DNA from: a virus
Reading direction: 5' to 3' (one strand)
DNA length: 63,984 bases
IMG/VR virus record: IMGVR_UViG_3300007609_000018
Location: 1 to 63,984 of that record
The notes beneath the pieces were generated by a model, which had not been told where the DNA came from, did not search any database, and saw only the letters and a list, made by a program, of their open reading frames with translations. Both the position numbers and the translations under genes were made by a program. This document shows, piece after piece, positions 1 through 10,100 of this stretch. Position 1 is the first letter of the stretch, and every line of letters begins with the position of its first letter.

Positions 1-224
1 CTTTCAAGTTCTAAGGCAGTACGCTTTGTTTTTTCAGCGTGTTTTAATCGTTTTGTTTTTGCTTTTACTTCTCGTTTGCTAGGGCATTTTAAAATAGTGT
101 CACAGTTTTTTGCTTGACAATGAACTAATTTTATTTCAAGGTCGTGTATTTGTTGGCGAAGTTTCTTTTTAGTTTGTCCGTTTGCTGCAGAAAATAAAAA
201 TAATATTATTATAAAATGTTTCAT
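1..224 (-). CDS. Exported coiled-coil protein, partial (spanin-like position)
   Basis: Unrecognised gene that runs off the left edge; 74 codons are visible from an ATG at 224. The first 17 residues (MKHFIIILFLFSAANGQ) are a clear Sec signal peptide or membrane anchor of Bacteroidota type. They are followed by a highly charged, helical segment rich in K, R, E and Q with two cysteines. A short anchor plus a periplasmic coiled coil, next to lysis-type genes, is what an Rz-like spanin would look like. That role is inferred from architecture and place only. Confidence 0.6.
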   Translation of the reverse strand, partial: MKHFIIILFLFSAANGQTKKKLRQQIHDLEIKLVHCQAKNCDTILKCPSKREVKAKTKRLKHAEKTKRTALELE

Positions 225-268
225 ATACACTTTTAGTTGTGTTTATTCAGTTGTTGTAAGTAATAAAA

Positions 269-847
269 TTAAAAAAGGGTAGGTGCATTTTTAAATCGGC
301 TCAATCTACCTTCTGCCATTTTAAAATACTTCTCGTTTAACTCACAGCCTATAAAGTTTCGCTCTTCCATTATTGCTGCTAATGCTGTACTTCCAGAACC
401 CATAAAAGGGTCAAAGATAGTATCACCTTGTTTAGTATTTTCTAACACCAATTTACGCATCAATGCCAACGGCTTTTGGCTTGGGTGGTCATAATATTCA
501 TCTTTTGCAAAACTCGCAGCTACTGTACTATTTATAAAGTAATGGTTATAAACTTTATAGGCTTTACCACCGTTTCTTTCTAATATAATTTCGTACATAG
601 AGCCTACACCACATTTTTTATCCCAAATATGTTTTGCTGTATAATCCAAAGGAAAGTCAACTTTAGCAGACCAAAAGATAATTTGAGGGCAATTATAATT
701 TTTAACCCAGTCTAATAATCCATCGTAATAATGGTATTCTTCTGCCATATAATCAGGGTATGGTGGGTCTGTTATAATTGCATCGAACTTTATCGTTGGC
801 AAAACATCTTCAAATCGCTTATTAAATAACTTTATTTCCATATTCAT
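269..847 (-). CDS. Small DNA amino-methyltransferase (adenine-N6 or cytosine-N4)
   Basis: A 192-residue SAM-dependent DNA methyltransferase. The catalytic motif DPPY is at residues 27-30, and the SAM-binding motif DPFMGSGST is at residues 146-154 near the C-terminus. This DPPY-before-FxGxG order is that of the beta group (DpnA/CcrM-like). It is much shorter than typical CcrM enzymes and has no obvious separate target-recognition domain, so its specificity cannot be read from sequence. No restriction partner is adjacent. It probably protects phage DNA from host nucleases late in infection. ATG codons occur at residues 1 and 3, and either could be the start. Confidence 0.88.
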   Translation of the reverse strand: MNMEIKLFNKRFEDVLPTIKFDAIITDPPYPDYMAEEYHYYDGLLDWVKNYNCPQIIFWSAKVDFPLDYTAKHIWDKKCGVGSMYEIILERNGGKAYKVYNHYFINSTVAASFAKDEYYDHPSQKPLALMRKLVLENTKQGDTIFDPFMGSGSTALAAIMEERNFIGCELNEKYFKMAEGRLSRFKNAPTLF

Positions 848-874
848 TTTTTTAATTTAACTACTTACAACAAC

Positions 875-985
875 GTATAAAGTTAATAGCTACTTTAAGC
901 GTGTTTAAGATGTTTATTTATTAATCTAAGTGCACTAGTGTACTTAATTAGGTTAGGTGCCTTAAACACGCTACTAACCTTATAC
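875..985. repeat. Long imperfect hairpin in intergenic spacer
   Basis: The arms at 875-909 and 961-985 pair as GTATAAnGTTAnTA...GCGTGTTTAAG, with a 10-nt insertion in the left arm. The loop holds an almost perfect palindrome at 928-945 (AAGTGCACTAGTGTACTT). It fills the spacer between the methyltransferase and the next minus-strand gene. Similar structured spacers occur elsewhere in the window beside accessory genes. It lacks a trailing T-run, so it is not a standard terminator. Confidence 0.7.
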
Positions 986-992
986 AATTCCG

Positions 993-1220
993 TTACCGCC
1001 AATAATAAAGACGATACGATTGACCTCTTAACGAAGCATTGTTTTTGTCGCTTTCGTCTGAATTTTTACAACTTAATTTTGCTTTATCAAATTGATTTTT
1101 ATTTATCCTATTCTCAACTTGTTCGCTACCGATAAAATACCAATCTTCAAAATAAGCATTGTTTTTAAAAATCAATTTTTCACCTTTTGATAGTCGTTGT
1201 TCTATTTCATTTGCTTTCAT
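993..1220 (-). CDS. Hypothetical protein, 75 aa
   Basis: Not recognised. It is a charged, soluble small protein starting MKANEIEQRLSKGEKL, with a lysine- and asparagine-rich middle. It begins 2 nt after the stop of the 35-residue membrane protein upstream, so it is probably translated from the same mRNA. The stop codon lies in the motif GGTAACGG at the edge of the hairpin spacer. A shorter ORF on the opposite strand (938-1135) is its shadow. Confidence 0.6.
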   Translation of the reverse strand: MKANEIEQRLSKGEKLIFKNNAYFEDWYFIGSEQVENRINKNQFDKAKLSCKNSDESDKNNASLRGQSYRLYYWR

Positions 1221-1222
1221 AA

Positions 1223-1330
1223 TTAACTATTTCTTATCCAATCTAATATACAAATCCAAATTGAAATATTAAAACAAAGCCAAAGAAATAAAGATATAAA
1301 ATAAATAAATATTTTTACTTCTGTTGTCAT
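1223..1330 (-). CDS. 35-aa single-pass membrane protein
   Basis: The peptide begins MTTEVKIFIYFISLFL and ends CILDWIRNS. Almost all of it is one hydrophobic segment with a charged N-terminus and a basic C-terminus. Its ATG overlaps the TGA of the DUF5675 gene as ATGA, and its stop is 2 nt before the next gene, so it is well placed for coupled translation. Size, topology and position between lysis-type genes suggest a small holin, antiholin or other membrane effector. No family was recognised. Confidence 0.55.
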   Translation of the reverse strand: MTTEVKIFIYFISLFLWLCFNISIWICILDWIRNS

Positions 1331-1719
1331 TTAATTACAAGTTCAAATTCATTAGGCAAATAATCTACTAATTCATTCATTTTAGAACGGCTGCTTGTAA
1401 CATCTCTATAACCATCACCATCTATATCGGTGTGCCTATAACCTACTAATATGCAGCCTAAAATATCTTTATGAAAATTGCCGTGATGGATTAAAATCCA
1501 ATCCCTACCAACTACGTCTAAAATATGAAAATGCTCATTATACTTTGCAGAAGTTCTTTTAACTACTTTGTAACATCCTTTTGGTATGCAGCTTATACTT
1601 CTTTGATTGTCCGCCCATTCTAACTCTAAAGTGCAAGCTAATTTTTTTAATCCGTCAAATAAATAACCTAGTGTTTGCTCTTTTTCATAAGATAATCTTA
1701 TTAAAGTTAGTTGTTTCAT
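1327..1719 (-). CDS. DUF5675 family protein, lysis-module candidate
   Basis: A 130-residue protein with the hallmarks of phage DUF5675: an N-terminal TLIRLSYEKEQTLGYLF strand pair, then CTLEL, then the conserved block NQRSISCIPKGCYKVVKR, then WILIHHGN and a GCI motif. The family's biochemistry is not established to my knowledge, but members sit in lysis regions. It carries an EF-hand-like loop (DIDGDGYRD) near residue 105 that may bind calcium. Upstream lies a two-helix membrane gene (4-nt overlap) and downstream a 35-residue membrane peptide. This supports a role in cell-wall breakdown, by inference. Confidence 0.7.
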   Translation of the reverse strand: MKQLTLIRLSYEKEQTLGYLFDGLKKLACTLELEWADNQRSISCIPKGCYKVVKRTSAKYNEHFHILDVVGRDWILIHHGNFHKDILGCILVGYRHTDIDGDGYRDVTSSRSKMNELVDYLPNEFELVIK

Positions 1720-1955
1720 TTCTTCAAGTCTTTTTCCTTAATTTTATGGTTGGTTGAGTTATTTTTATGAAACCAATAAACTCTTATTATCAAATAGATT
1801 AAACCAACTATTGAGAATGACAACTTAACTATTCCGTTAATATTGATTAGTGTTATATTTAAAAGTACACTTTGGATTATTTCAATAGTATTAAACCCCC
1901 ATACTACCATAACAGTAGTGTCTATATAACCTAAAATAGATTTAAACTTTTCCAT
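1716..1955 (-). CDS. Two-TM holin-like membrane protein
   Basis: About 79 residues starting MEKFKSILGYIDTT. There are two hydrophobic helices (about residues 13-35 and 46-64), then a basic tail rich in K and N. This is the size and topology of class II holins. The reading frame is open further upstream to 2027, but that extension would overlap the preceding membrane gene by 86 nt, so the ATG at 1955 (14-nt overlap) is preferred. The stop overlaps the DUF5675 start as ATGA. Holin function is inferred. Confidence 0.6.
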   Translation of the reverse strand: MEKFKSILGYIDTTVMVVWGFNTIEIIQSVLLNITLININGIVKLSFSIVGLIYLIIRVYWFHKNNSTNHKIKEKDLKK

Positions 1956-2295
1956 TATCACTTTTAACCTTAGTAGTTTTATTAAATAGTAACTTAGCAA
2001 AAGCAGCACCAAAAATAAGCAATCCAACGCTTGAATAAGTTAGTTCTGTTCCTGTTAAAGAAGTAATAAATTTTGAACTTTCGGGTATCCAATTTAAAGT
2101 AAATGATATAGTGAAAGAACAAACTAAAGAGTATAAAAAACGTGGGTAATTCTCTTTAATCATTACAAGTAGCTTGAACTTACCATTGCTTATGCTTTCC
2201 CTTGCGTGTATTAAATTGTAAATAAAACCACCTAACATAATTATAGCGGTCATTATTCCTATTGTTTCCCAATGTATTTCGTTTACTACTATCAT
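1942..2295 (-). CDS. Three-TM membrane protein, possible holin
   Basis: A 117-residue hydrophobic protein with three predicted membrane helices (about residues 10-30, 52-70 and 84-105) separated by charged loops. It precedes the two-helix gene and the DUF5675 gene in one tight run, which fits a holin/antiholin pair. No named family was recognised. The ATG at 2295 is 2 nt after the preceding stop, consistent with co-translation. Confidence 0.6.
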   Translation of the reverse strand: MIVVNEIHWETIGIMTAIIMLGGFIYNLIHARESISNGKFKLLVMIKENYPRFLYSLVCSFTISFTLNWIPESSKFITSLTGTELTYSSVGLLIFGAAFAKLLFNKTTKVKSDNGKV

Positions 2296-2297
2296 TT

Positions 2298-2588
2298 TTA
2301 CTGAACTATATAATCTATTTGATAGGTAGGATTGTTGTTTGCATCAAAATCAGTAATTCTAGCTTCAAAAAAGAATTGAGTTGTTTTTGTAAACAAAAAA
2401 TTATCATTTCCTAATGGTATTGCTAGTTGTGAAGTAGTTGCATTTAAAAAACTTCTATTTTCAGATGATGCCCATCCAAACATCTGTCCTATCGCTTGAT
2501 TGTAATTATTAACGCAATCTTGATATTTAGAACTATCGCCTGTTGCGTTTCCTGTTGCAGTTACTACTATAATTTTATTTGCTTCCAT
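2298..2588 (-). CDS. Hypothetical virion-region protein, 96 aa
   Basis: Not recognised. Soluble, rich in N, T, A and aromatic residues, with a beta-rich look (KIIVVTATGNATG at the start, QIDYIVQ at the end). It lies between the signal-peptide fibre-like protein and the membrane genes and is on the same transcript. It could be a small structural or chaperone protein for the fibre, but nothing specific supports that. Confidence 0.55.
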   Translation of the reverse strand: MEANKIIVVTATGNATGDSSKYQDCVNNYNQAIGQMFGWASSENRSFLNATTSQLAIPLGNDNFLFTKTTQFFFEARITDFDANNNPTYQIDYIVQ

Positions 2589-2600
2589 TTTTTTTAATTT

Positions 2601-3377
2601 TTATTTAGTGAATAATAAACCTTCTTCGCTGAAAATTGCACCACTTCCAGTTCCGTCAGTTTGTAAAATTGTACCATTAGATGCGTTTATCCAAGTGCTA
2701 TCTGATTTGTCAGTAAATGATTTTACACCACCTTCAAAAATAATAGTGTCGGTTGTCGCAAATCTTATATTTCCAAAACTTTGAATATTAATTAAACTAT
2801 CACCTTGAATTGATAAATCTTCATTCGCTAAAATTAATAAATCTTCATTCGCTTTAATTAATAAATCTTTATTTGCTAATACATCTAGCTTTGATGTGTC
2901 AGTTACACTTATTGAGTTAAATTTTTGATTAGGAAAATCAACCCAACCTAAAGATGATACATCCCCAGCACCTAATATGTTTGCATCTACTATTCCTACT
3001 GTATTTATGAAATTTCCGTAGTCTTTGCCTTTAAATCCTATAAATGGCAAATCTAATCCTACGTTAATTGAGCTATTTAATAAAACAAAATCACCATTTT
3101 CACTTTTTACAACAGGTATATAAACACTTCCGTACTTTTCGTAGTATAAACTATCTTCTAAATTGAACAGAATAGACGCATCATTTGCATTTGCTACATT
3201 TGGAATGGTATCTACTGTTTCAAAATTGAAGTTTTGAATTTCATTACCCTCTAACGTTAGATTATCTCTCATTTTTGTTTGCCCATATATATCTACATTT
3301 TGAAAATATGGTGTCCAAGTTTGAGAATAAGTTATTGAAGTAATTAATACTGCTAATATTGTTAAGATTTTTTTCAT
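2601..3377 (-). CDS. Fibre-like protein with Sec signal peptide
   Basis: 258 residues. Residues 1-19 (MKKILTILAVLITSITYSQ) form a textbook Bacteroidota signal peptide, which is unusual for a virion protein. The rest is low in cysteine and rich in D, N and S. A tandem beta-repeat at about residues 167-205 (units such as DLLIKANE, DLLILANE, DLSIQGD) resembles parallel beta-helix stretches of phage fibres and spikes. The ATG overlaps the stop of the upstream fibre gene as ATGA, so the two are translationally coupled. It is either a secreted or surface-displayed protein made late in infection, or a fibre that captured an export signal. Confidence 0.65.
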   Translation of the reverse strand: MKKILTILAVLITSITYSQTWTPYFQNVDIYGQTKMRDNLTLEGNEIQNFNFETVDTIPNVANANDASILFNLEDSLYYEKYGSVYIPVVKSENGDFVLLNSSINVGLDLPFIGFKGKDYGNFINTVGIVDANILGAGDVSSLGWVDFPNQKFNSISVTDTSKLDVLANKDLLIKANEDLLILANEDLSIQGDSLINIQSFGNIRFATTDTIIFEGGVKSFTDKSDSTWINASNGTILQTDGTGSGAIFSEEGLLFTK

Positions 3378-4084
3378 TTTAAATATGTTATTGTTCCTGT
3401 TAATGATTGCCCTAAAAAGTCAAATGTAATGGTTGTTCCATCATCTGATACTGTTGGGTTTATTTGTTGTCCTCCATCTAATACTATTCCATATATAGTT
3501 GGAAACCCTAACCCATGCTCTATCTCTACACTTGTTTCATTTGTAAAATCCAATGTTTCAAACGTGAAATTAGATGAACCTGCTGTCGATACTTCAGCAT
3601 TCGTTACATATATTCCAGAATTAGTTGCATCTATCAATATTGGTTTTATTGTTGAATTTTGAAACTGATAAAAGTTTACTTGTCCTACCGGTAAAACCCC
3701 ACCATCTACTTGTACGTTTGATGCCCCTATATTATTTATAGACCATTGAAGTTGTTTTCTGTAATCTTCTGGCTTGATTATGTAAACATCTTCATCATCT
3801 ACTGATGTTGCAAAAGCATCTTCTAAATAAACGTTCATACTGCCGTCATTTAAGCCGTCAAACCCCTTAACTAATGATAATTGACCGTTTGTCTTGTCTA
3901 AGATGTAAAACTCGCCTAAACGCAATGTTTCTGCAAAATCATAAGGCCAATCTGTTATCCGTAGAACTGAATCAACTTGTGCGTCAGATGTCATTTTTGC
4001 TGAAGGTACCTGTTCGCTTAATGGTAAAGTATTTATTTCCCCTGTTATACCGAACTGATTTGTGTTGTTTGAATTAATAATCAT
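3374..4084 (-). CDS. Tail fibre or receptor-binding-like structural protein
   Basis: 236 residues, beta-rich, no signal peptide. The C-terminal region (about 183-236) has the pattern VEIEHGLGF...IVLDGGQQINPTVSDDGTTITFDF. It matches the recurring phage fibre module of the type 'H-x-LGx...V.V.d..g..i.P.v...d.ntvtitF'. It is the first gene of the block after the giant ejection protein. A TAnnTTTG promoter-like sequence ends 4 nt before its ATG. Receptor contact is inferred from the module and position. Confidence 0.65.
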   Translation of the reverse strand: MIINSNNTNQFGITGEINTLPLSEQVPSAKMTSDAQVDSVLRITDWPYDFAETLRLGEFYILDKTNGQLSLVKGFDGLNDGSMNVYLEDAFATSVDDEDVYIIKPEDYRKQLQWSINNIGASNVQVDGGVLPVGQVNFYQFQNSTIKPILIDATNSGIYVTNAEVSTAGSSNFTFETLDFTNETSVEIEHGLGFPTIYGIVLDGGQQINPTVSDDGTTITFDFLGQSLTGTITYLK

Positions 4085-4088
4085 AATA

Positions 4089-4096
4089 CAAATATA
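4089..4096 (-). promoter_or_regulatory. Candidate Bacteroidota -7 element (TATATTTG)
   Basis: On the minus strand TATATTTG fits the Bacteroidota -7 consensus TAnnTTTG and ends 4 nt before the ATG at 4084. No convincing -33 TTG is visible. If real, the transcript would be almost leaderless. The portal gene has the same arrangement. Confidence 0.3.
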
Positions 4097-4148
4097 TAGA
4101 TTTATTTTAATAAGTCTTGTTTTGGTTAAATATTAGATATTTAGTGCT

Positions 4149-7100
4149 TTATTTTAACCCTAACTCTATTTTTGCCTCGCTTTTTGCTTTTTGCCATAGT
4201 TTAGCTACATCTTTTTGAATTGTGGTTATTGGTTCGCCTCTTGATTCCATTTTTTTGTTCTTAAAGTACGGTTTTTTTGTAAATTCCATATAACCTTTTA
4301 TTCCCATGTATGTCCATTTTGGTTTTGGTAAACCATCTTGTGTTATTTCGAGTGGTGCGTTTAAGAATTTTTCACCTGCTAATTTTATGTATTCGTAATG
4401 CTCTTCTTCTGTAAGATACCTGTATTCTAATCCATTTTCGTCAAAATAATATCCTGCTGTGTTTTTTATCTTATTTGGAATTGCAGCGTTGTTTAATAAA
4501 AACATATCTACTTCGTAATTTTCCGAATCCTTACCTTTTCTATCTATGTAGTAGCTTATGTTTATGAATTGATCGCCTGGAAAGCCTTTTACCTCTTGTC
4601 CGTAAATATCTAATCTTGGCTTATTTACAAAATAATTTATTCCTGCTTTGTAAGCCATGTAACCTTTTAAATCTTGATAAGTGTAAGAATTACCTGTCAT
4701 TATTTTTTCAATCTGCCTTTTAAGGTTTATGTTCCAAAACAATACATCCCCAACTTGACCAATAGTCATATCTGCAATGTTTTTAATCAATCCTTTAAAT
4801 GGTTTGTTTTTTTGTGTATCAGTTATACTTTCCTCTGTTTCTTCGGCTTTTCTAAATGCTGTTCCAACTTCTGATACTAACTTAGATACACCTTGTAGGA
4901 TAGACATATCTAAAACCATTGTTGAAGTGTTTTTAGTTGCATCTAACCATAACATCCTACCTGTTTCGGCAGCTACTGCAAACCTTAAATTCATCTCATC
5001 TTCAGAGATAGATTTATCTGCCTTGTGTTTTCTCAATAAATCATTATAATTTCCAATCAACGTCAAGGGAATAGATAATGCAGGTATGTTTAAGAAATTT
5101 ATACCAGGGGTATAAGGTAATTTTAAAGTATATGCAGGTAGTGCTTCTTTTGCTTGTGTTCCATAGTTATCTGTTCCTGCCTTTAGACTTCCTGTTAAAT
5201 AAAATTCATCATCATCTTCGCCTGTTCTGCCTATAAATAAAGCACCTAAACCAAGTAAAGTTGCCGTTCCAAGCATTGCCCTCCCCATTTGTATTTCATA
5301 TTTCCTTGTGCCTCTTTCACCCATCATTGCAGAATTTTCAGCAAAACCACCAAAAAACTTACCACCATCTACTACTCTTTTCGATCTTGAATATATACCA
5401 GATACACTTAACCCATTGGCCCTTAATATGCCGTAAAAAGGTGCGTGGTCAAGCATATATTCCGATATGTTACCTACTACTGTTGTGAATGGAATATAAT
5501 TCATTGTAGCTAACTTTGATGCAATATTGTGATTAGATACGGTTGAAAGTAGTTTTGTGAACTTAGCTACTGTTCCGTTTCTTTCTCCTGTAAAGGTTTG
5601 CTGTTTAGCAATATCCATTAACTCATCTTTAGCATCTTCTGTTAAATCTTCAATGTTATTGTATATTATTTCTTGAAGTCTAATGGCTTTTTCCGAATTG
5701 GATAGTTTTTTACCAGACAGTTTTTCATATTGAGCAAACTCTTTATCAGCTTGTTTTTGAATTTTTTTAGTTTTATCGGTATCTGTGTTAAGTATTGCCA
5801 TTTGATTTGACACCATTGTTCTCAAATCTTTGCCTTTATATCCTTGATTAGAGTACACATCGTATAGATTCTGATACATTTCTCTTTCAAAATTAAGGTT
5901 TGTCATAAAAGCATCTTGTGCTGCCAAAAACCTACCAACATATCTTGCATAGTTATAAGGATTAAAAAATCCCAACTTAAACCTGTGTCCGTTATACTTT
6001 TCTCTTTCCAACTCACTTATGGTAAACTTGTTATCACGAGATATTGATTCTATTTGTTTGTAGTTTTGAGTTCCCTCTATCATGTTTGCAACGGCTAAAT
6101 TCCATGAGTTTGCCCAATTATTCGCATCTCTTCTGAATGTAAATAACCTCTGTATTGGGTTTCTTCTTTTGTCGTTAAAATATGAAGTAGGATTTAACAA
6201 ATCCGAAAACGGTGCTATTGCATAATTCCAAGCATTAGACCACATATTTATTACTGTGGTAAAAGGACCACTAAGCATTGAAGCGTATCTCAAGCCAACA
6301 AATACATTTACTAAGTTTACAACATTTTCTGGGTAAAGTTCTGTTATGTACTTTGCTATATCTCTTGTTGCCTTTGTTTCTATTGCACTACCTGGTCTTG
6401 ATAACTCTACATTTTCAGCTAATTCTTTTATTCTTTGAATTTGCTTGTTTGTTAATGGATTAGTAAGATTAAACTTATAAGCAAATAATTCTCTATTTAA
6501 TTTAGATGTAAAAGCACCATTGTTTATTGCTTCCATCATTTTATTAAGAACAGTTTTTCTTTTTCTTTTAACTGATGGCAACCTACTACTCCCCATAAAG
6601 TTAATAAGTGCTTTTTCTATTTTAGGTTTTAATGTCTTGTTTACTTCTGCCGTTATTTCATCGTTTAATTTTTTAGCCTCGCTTTTTGTTAAACCGTATT
6701 CATTCATTAATACCGTAACAATGTTCTGAACTTCTTTTTGAGTATTGGAATAATGCTTTCCTATCAATTCCTTAAAATCTATTTCATCTAATAGTTCTCT
6801 TTTTCTATTTTCAACCGTCAATTCTTCATCTGCCTCCTTAAATATTTTATCTGTATGGTTGTTATAGGCATCTTCTATTGTTTTCTTTTGCTCTTTTGTG
6901 GCTTTTTTATATCCTTGATGTTTTTTCAAAGCTGCCATTCCCTTTTTAATGACTTTAGCCTTATCTCCGCTTCTTTTTATTTCTTTTACACTTGCCTCTA
7001 TTGCTTTATAAAATGCTTGCTGTGCAGGTGTTAATTTAGCACTAAATTGAATTTCTGAAGAAACAACACTAAGGCTTATGTTTTTATATTTCTCTGCAAC

Positions 7101-10100
7101 TTTGTCTTTAAACTTTTGTGTCTTTTCTTTTGGCGATTTAGACATTTTTATTGCTTTCGCCTTTAACCTTTCTATTAACGATTTGTTTTCTTTTGCTAAA
7201 TCAACAACTTCTTTTTTTAGTCCATTTATAGTTTTTTCAAATTGAGTAAGCATTTCTCTTGCTGTTTCTCCTTTTGGACCTACTTTTTGATCAAGTGATT
7301 TTGTATTACTTTCATCTATTTTTCTTGATACTCTTTCTGCAATAGCTATCCCTTGACTTGCATATATTTTACTCATAAACTGAATACCTCTACCTGCTGT
7401 TCTGGCCATTTGGTCGAAAGTGTTTGCTATTGTTTTTTGCTTATTAAGTAGTTCATCAATCTTAGCCATTACGCTAATTTCATTATCTACATTTCTCATA
7501 TCAGATTCTTGAAGTGAATACTGATTCAATGCAGTTCCAAGTATCATAGACCTCATATCAAATGGCATATACTTAGTTTCATCCATTGCTAAAACTACCG
7601 CTTTGTCTATCCCCCCAAGTTGCTCTATTAAAGCATTTCCCATTTCAATAGTTTGCTGATTAGTTTGAACATCGTAATAAAGTCCAACTTCATCTTCTAT
7701 GGATTTTTTTGTTTCTGAACTAATACCTTTTGATAAGTTTACTATTTTATCTATTAATGATTTAGCTCTTTTTTGCAAATTACTATTGTTTGGATTAGAC
7801 GTATCTGGCTCTTTTGGTGGTGTTTTAGAGGGTTCTTTCGATTTAACTTCTTTAGATATTTCATTTCCAGATAACAATTCTGCTGCTGCTAAATCGGTAA
7901 ACTTTTCTAATGTTAAGTCTGCTAATTGCTCTGAACTCATGCTTGTTATTCCTAAAGCATTTTTTACTTTATCAAACAATTCCTTTATATAGGCTTTAAA
8001 TGCGTTCTCTTTGGCTTTTAAAAACTTCGCACCCTTTTCCCCTATTGCTTGTGCTAACGCTTCTTCTAATATGCTTTCCTTGCTATTATTGGCATATACA
8101 GGGTTGTTTCTTACGTCTTTTTCGTATTGAGTTCCTTCTACTAACTCTATCCCTTTATCATATACCTCTTTATGGTTGTTTTTAATGTATTCATTCCAGA
8201 TATGACCGAACTCGTGAATTGGTGTGTCTGTTGTTGCCTTATCTGTGTTTATGAATACTTCTCCATCTTTTACATATCCTAATGGCGGTATCGCTCCTTC
8301 AGTTAATTTTAAATCTTTTGCTATTTCTTCTGAATTTTTGAAGTTTACCTTAATATTCGGAAATGCTTTGTTTAGCACTTTTGTTAGTTTTTCAAGTGCT
8401 TTTTCAGATAGCTTTTGTTCTTTTGATTGTTCTTGGAATGGAACCTCAAAATCATCTACTTGTCCTTGCTCATTTTCGTCTGGCTTTTTGCTTTCATCTT
8501 TCTTTTTGCTTTCAATGCTTTTGCTGCTGCTCGGTAGCACTTCTCTATTGTTGATTCTTCCATGGTTTTTGTTTAAATAGTTATAAAAATAATCGTTTAC
8601 AGGTGGAAATACTGTATCTAAATATTCCTCTGTTTTTTCTGTGTCTAATAATCCATCTTCATTAACAAAGTTTTCAGCTATGTGTGCGTAAAATTCTTGC
8701 TCATAACTTTCAAACTCGTCAATACTTTCAACTGCTTCTTCTAATTCTACATCTTCCTCTAATTGCTCTTCTTTTGCTATTTTTTCTTTTTTAGCTTGTT
8801 TCTCTTTTTCTATTCTTTCCATTGCAGCAATATCCTCTTTAGTGTACTGTTGCTCTTGCTGCATTGTACCTAAATAAGTTTCTATCATTTCTGCTTTAGT
8901 GTTGTGGTTTCTCATTACATCTAATATCTCGTTTCTGTAAACAGAATCGTCTATATCGGTATTATACTCAACACTCTGATCACTTTTAAGACTTTCTATT
9001 AAGTCGTCTATTGTATTACCTTTTCTATTGGTTAATAAGGTCTTCTTCGCACCTGCCTCTTCTGATTTACCTACTTCTCGACCGCTTTTATCTAACCTGC
9101 TGCCTATTCCTAATTCTTGATAGATTTCATTCTTGTCCATTTTACCACCAAATATCAAATATTGAAGTATGTGTTGCAATGGACTTTTAGGTGTATCTGA
9201 ATTTATTTTATCTTTTATTTCATTTTCAATGGTTGCCGAACTTACCGCACCTATCATTTTATTCTCAATAGCTGAAAATTGAGTGTTTTTACCTATTGTT
9301 TTCTTTCCTTTCTTATTGTATTCGGATGTTCTTGATACTTCTTTTCCTGTGTCTTTGTTTTTTATAGTAACAGCTTTACCATCTTTGTTTACACCTACTT
9401 CAAATGTAGCATTTCTATATTCTACTTCTTTGGTTTCTACTACGGTTTCATTTTCTTTTTTAGCTTTTTCTATTCGCTTTTGACGTTCTGTTTTTTGTTC
9501 TTGTATGTCAGATTCTAAATCTTTGGTTTCTTGGCTTACATCGCTTTCCTTTGCCTTTTTTAACTCTTTTTTAGCTTTCTCTACTTCTGCTACAAATGGT
9601 TTTAAACTCTCGGTTGCAGCATCTTGACTTACTCTCTCATCAAATAATTGACCTTTGTTGCTTTTTCTTTCCCCAAACAAGTCTGCTTGATCCTCGTTTA
9701 TCTTTTTACCAAACTCTTTCTTTTTAGCTTCTAACTTTTGTCTTGCTTTAGATAATCTATCTTCTGCTTTAGATATTCTTTCCTCTTTCTGTTTTTGTTC
9801 TGGGGATTTTGTTTTTGGCTTTTCTTCTTCTAATATACCCTCTAAACCTGTTTCTACCTCCGTATCATCATCTAAAATGCCTTCTAATCCTGTTTCTACT
9901 GTTGGTTCAGTTTCTACTTCTGCCTTATTTTCTTCTATTTGCTCGTTTTTAGGCTCTCTAACCATAGTTAAGCCATCTTCTTGCATAACGAACCCATTAT
10001 CTTCATAAAGTTTCTGTAAACGGTCTTTATCGGTATCGGCATCTTCTGGTACTACTTTTAGTTTTATTTGTTTGCCATCTTCATCTGCTGCATCAGTTAG

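Noticed and set aside
848-992. Integron attC site
   Set aside because: The RYYYAAC/GTTRRRY pair does not occur at matching positions in the arms; only single ACCTAAC-like matches were found. The cassette resemblance is therefore only general.
938-1135. Plus-strand ORF of 65 residues
   Set aside because: It lies opposite a better minus-strand gene and across the hairpin spacer; direction disagrees with the operon.
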